A stretch of 64,000 bases of DNA from Streptomyces sclerotialus (GTDB taxonomy: Bacteria; Actinomycetota; Actinomycetes; Streptomycetales; Streptomycetaceae), in assembly GCA_000719105.1 (NCBI GenBank), contig JODX01000010.1:230814-294813 (forward strand), written 5' to 3'. The stretch's first letter is position 1. Every line of letters begins with the position of its first letter. The notes beneath the pieces were generated by a model. The model made no database searches. It worked only from the letters and a program-made list of their open reading frames with translations, and was not told the origin of the DNA. A program made the translations under genes and the position numbers. Positions 61,389 to 64,000 of the stretch are shown here, in pieces.

Positions 61389-63059
61389 CTACTCGCCGGA
61401 CAGCACCGCCTGAGCCGCGCTGCGCGCCTCCTCCGCGGTGTCCGCCGCCCGTGCGGCAGCCGCGGCACGCTCGCACTGGGCCAGCGTGTACTTCGCCAGC
61501 GTCGCCCGCACATACGGGATCGACGCCGCACCCATGGAAAGGGAGGTGACGCCCAGACCGGTCAGCACGCACGCCAGCAGCGGGTCCGACGCGGCCTCGC
61601 CGCAGACGCCACAGCTCTTGCCCTCGGCCTTCGCCGCCTCGGCGGACAGCGCCACCAGGTCGAGCAGCGCGGGCTGCCACGGGTCCTGCAGCCGCGACAC
61701 CGCGCCCACCTGCCGGTCCGCCGCGAACGTGTACTGCGCCAGGTCATTGGTCCCCAGCGACAGGAACTCGACCTCCTGCAGGATCGACCGCGCCCGCAGA
61801 GCGGCCGAGGGAATCTCCACCATCGCACCGAACTTCGCCTGCAGCCCGGCCTCCCGGCATGCCTCCGCGAAAGCCCTGGCATCGATCCGGTCCGCGACCA
61901 TCGGAGCCATCACCTCGAGGTGGACCGGCAGCCCCTCGGCGGCCTTCGCGAGCGCCGTCAGCTGCGTCCGCAGCACCTCCGGGTGGTCGAGGAGCGTCCG
62001 CAGACCACGCACACCCAGTGCCGGGTTCGGCTCGTCGGCCGGTGTCAGGAAGTCCAGCGGCTTGTCCGCTCCCGCGTCCAGCACCCGCACGACGACACGC
62101 CCCTCGGGGAACGCCTCCAGGACCTGCCGGTACGCCTCGATCTGCTTCTGCTCGGACGGTGCCTGCTCGCTGTCGTCGAGGAAGAGGAACTCGGTGCGGA
62201 ACAGACCCACACCCTCCGCCCCGGCCTCCACGGCGGCCGGTACGTCCGCCGGACCGCCCACATTGGCCAGCAACGGCACCTTGTGCCCGTCCGAGGTGGC
62301 ACCGGGACCGGACGACGCGGCCAGCACCGCCTTGCGCTCCGCCGCCGCGAATTCCAGTTCGGCCTTCTTCTCCGCGCTCGGATCCACGAAGATTTCGCCT
62401 GTGCTGCCGTCCACAGCGATCACCGTGCCCTCGGCCAGCTCACCGGCGCCCGGCAGCGCGACCACGGCCGGCACCCCGAGCGCCCGCGCCAGGATCGCGC
62501 TGTGGCTGGTGGGCCCACCCTCCTCGGTGACAAAACCGAGGACCAGCGTCGGATCGAGCAGCGCGGTGTCGGCCGGCGCCAGATCCCGGGCGATGAGCAC
62601 GTACGGCTCGTCACTGTCGGGCACACCTGGCATGGGCACACCGAGCAGCCGGGCGACGATGCGGTTCCGTACGTCGTCCAGGTCCGCCACCCGGCCGGCC
62701 AGGTACTCACCGGCTCCCGCGAGCAGGGCCCGGTACGCGGCGAACGCGTCGTACACCGCGCGCTCGGCCGTGCTGCCGACGGCGATGCGCCGCTCCACAT
62801 CGGCCATCAACTCCGGGTCCTGGGCCATCATGGCCTGGGCCTCGAGCACGGCCTGGGCCTCGCCACCCGCCAGATTGCCGCGCGCCATCAGATCGGCGGC
62901 AACGGCTTCGACTGCCTTACGGGCCCGACCCTGCTCGCGCTCCGCTTCGTCCGCGGGAATCTGCTTGGCGGGGGGCTCCAGCACCGCCGTGCCCATGTGC
63001 CGTACCTCGCCGATCGCCACGCCGTGACTCACGCCGACGCCTCGCAGCGTTGTTTCCAT
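61389..63059 (-). CDS. ptsI: PTS enzyme I
   Basis: A 556-residue phosphoenolpyruvate-protein phosphotransferase, which takes phosphate from PEP to HPr. The active His is in EEGGPTSHSAILARALGVPA; the PEP-binding barrel has EGVGLFRTEFLFLDDSEQAP, EFLSLGTNDLAQYTFAADRQ and CGVCGEAASDPLL. Normal length. It follows crr (78 bases), the known order in streptomycetes; HPr is encoded elsewhere. Confidence 0.97.
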   Translation of the reverse strand: METTLRGVGVSHGVAIGEVRHMGTAVLEPPAKQIPADEAEREQGRARKAVEAVAADLMARGNLAGGEAQAVLEAQAMMAQDPELMADVERRIAVGSTAERAVYDAFAAYRALLAGAGEYLAGRVADLDDVRNRIVARLLGVPMPGVPDSDEPYVLIARDLAPADTALLDPTLVLGFVTEEGGPTSHSAILARALGVPAVVALPGAGELAEGTVIAVDGSTGEIFVDPSAEKKAELEFAAAERKAVLAASSGPGATSDGHKVPLLANVGGPADVPAAVEAGAEGVGLFRTEFLFLDDSEQAPSEQKQIEAYRQVLEAFPEGRVVVRVLDAGADKPLDFLTPADEPNPALGVRGLRTLLDHPEVLRTQLTALAKAAEGLPVHLEVMAPMVADRIDARAFAEACREAGLQAKFGAMVEIPSAALRARSILQEVEFLSLGTNDLAQYTFAADRQVGAVSRLQDPWQPALLDLVALSAEAAKAEGKSCGVCGEAASDPLLACVLTGLGVTSLSMGAASIPYVRATLAKYTLAQCERAAAAARAADTAEEARSAAQAVLSGE

Positions 63060-63137
63060 CTCACCCGTCTCCGAATAGTGCGGCGGATCCCACCGCCGCG
63101 GTGGTCATCCAACTCGCCGCATCGAACGGCGCCGGGG

Positions 63138-63587
63138 TCACTGCCAGCCGAAGAGTTCGTCGCCGGCCCTCACATCGCCGTCCTCGCGGAGACCTGTGAG
63201 GGAGTCGGCCGTGGCCTCGAGGGCCACGACCGGGCAGACCGGAGACTTGCCCGCAGCCTCGACGGCGGCGGGGTTCCAGCGCACGACGGCCTGGCCACGC
63301 GTCACGGTGTCGCCCTTGTTGACGAGCAGCTCGAAGCCCTCGCCGTTGAGCTGCACCGTGTCGATGCCGAGGTGGGTGAGCACGCCGTGGCCGTCACTGT
63401 CGACGACGACGAAGGCATGCGGGTGGAGCGAGACGATGACGCCGTCGACGGGGGAAAGGGCCTCCGAGGCCTCCCTCACGGGGTCGATCGCCGTGCCGGG
63501 GCCTACCATCGCTCCCGAGAAGACGGGGTCGGGTACCGCGGCGAGTCCGATGGCCCGCCCTGCAAGGGGGGACGTCACGGTGGTCAT
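63138..63587 (-). CDS. crr: PTS enzyme IIA, Glc/Crr type
   Basis: A 149-residue stand-alone IIA of the glucose family. The phosphorylated His is in GHGVLTHLGIDTVQLNGEGF, and the preceding VDGVIVSLHPHAFVVVDSD holds the second conserved His. It accepts phosphate from HPr and serves a IIC/IIB permease located elsewhere, and may regulate other functions. ATG 63587 with a GGAGG site. Confidence 0.95.
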   Translation of the reverse strand: MTTVTSPLAGRAIGLAAVPDPVFSGAMVGPGTAIDPVREASEALSPVDGVIVSLHPHAFVVVDSDGHGVLTHLGIDTVQLNGEGFELLVNKGDTVTRGQAVVRWNPAAVEAAGKSPVCPVVALEATADSLTGLREDGDVRAGDELFGWQ

Positions 63588-64000
63588 GGGATGCCTCCCA
63601 GAGGAGATTCATATGGCCGTCACTGCCTGTCCCGGACGGCGCACTGTTGGGCAGCGTATGTCATATGAACTGGCGGTTCCGCATGAGACGTACCGGTTGA
63701 CGGCCGTAGGGCAGCGCCCAAACGATTTGCCTCTGCTCTGGACGCCCATGTACAGTCGGAGACCTGCACGGGGCGGAACGACGCGTCAAAGCGTCCCAGT
63801 CCGGCAGCATCCAACTTGTCAGACCTCATCTCAGGGTCGGCTTCTGCATGTCTGCAGGAGCGTGGTCAGAGAGACGGAAAAACACTGATAGAGTCGGAAA
63901 CACCGAAGGGAAGCGCCCGGAGGAAAGCCTGAGAGAGTCTCTCGGGTGAGTACAAAGGAAGCGTCCGTTCCTTGAGAACTCAACAGCGTGCCAAAAGTCA
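63588..64000 (+). promoter_or_regulatory. rRNA operon promoter and leader region
   Basis: The plus strand from ~63690 carries several promoters. One is clear: TTGCCT (63727-63732), 18-base spacer, TACAGT (63751-63756). Another -10-like element is TAGAGT at 63889-63894. The leader then has TTGAGAACTCAA (63972-63983) and an AAGGAA/TTCCTT hairpin (63955-63973), as in known Streptomyces pre-16S leaders. 16S itself starts beyond the window. The same stretch must also hold the crr-ptsI promoter on the minus strand. Confidence 0.85.

Noticed and set aside
1..64000. CRISPR arrays, insertion sequences, prophage or integrative element boundaries
   Set aside because: No regularly spaced repeats, transposase, integrase or att-like duplications were seen in any part of the window.

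Overview
The window is high-GC actinobacterial chromosome, almost certainly Streptomyces. Coding frames have G/C-rich third positions, GTG starts and ATGA/GTGA overlaps are frequent, and it carries rbpA, a conservon, a polyprenol-phosphate mannosyltransferase gene and crr-ptsI next to an rRNA leader. From memory, the gene order rib/his ... ppm1, fxsA, rbpA ... ptsI, crr matches the S. coelicolor region SCO1443 to SCO1390 read backwards; no alignment was run. It looks like ordinary core chromosome: no integrase, transposase, CRISPR array or tRNA was seen.

Layout. 1-4.5 kb: riboflavin and early histidine operon (3' end of ribE, pnuC-like, ribBA, ribH, hisE, hisG, PH-domain protein). 4.8-7.4 kb: two coupled CBS-domain HCC membrane proteins. 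7.5-12.3 kb: EccA-like AAA ATPase, nucleoside-kinase-like protein, exported C39-like peptidase, small membrane protein. 12.4-17.9 kb: TetR regulator, acyl-CoA dehydrogenase carrying a palindromic repeat inserted in frame, two small hypotheticals, Lrp/AsnC regulator, amidohydrolase. 18.0-24.7 kb: ppm1, fxsA, rbpA with a near-perfect sigma-R-type promoter, UMF1-type transporter, GDPD, and a divergent YczE/MocR pair. 24.8-29.2 kb: degenerate FtsK-like membrane protein with a 64-residue membrane partner, ankyrin protein, a 19-codon Cys-Cys leader ORF and a HEAT-like protein.

29.4-32.6 kb: two GT4 glycosyltransferases translationally coupled to an SGNH hydrolase. 32.7-37.4 kb: PxpC/PxpB, DUF1445 hydro-lyase-like protein and MFS transporter, divergent from a GntR/FCD regulator across a perfect 19-bp palindrome. 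37.5-44.8 kb: three genes with the layout of a MukFEB/MksFEB/JetABC condensin (kleisin-like, KITE-like, 1567-residue SMC-like ATPase) and no JetD-type nuclease; this is the best candidate for an undescribed system. 44.9-50.3 kb: small membrane protein and a conservon (sensor kinase-like, roadblock, DUF742, GTPase). 50.4-64 kb: glpFK, methyltransferase, VanX-like dipeptidase, Nudix hydrolase, GH31 with an altered acid/base position, acetoacetyl-CoA synthetase, a hypothetical, ptsI and crr, ending in rrn promoter/leader DNA.

Operons are short, and the convergent junctions often carry perfect hairpins (12040, 16221, 19582, 50289 and 61328 are the clearest). Several pairs read as regulator plus target: TetR with acyl-CoA dehydrogenase, MocR with YczE, and GntR with the MFS/DUF1445/Pxp operon.
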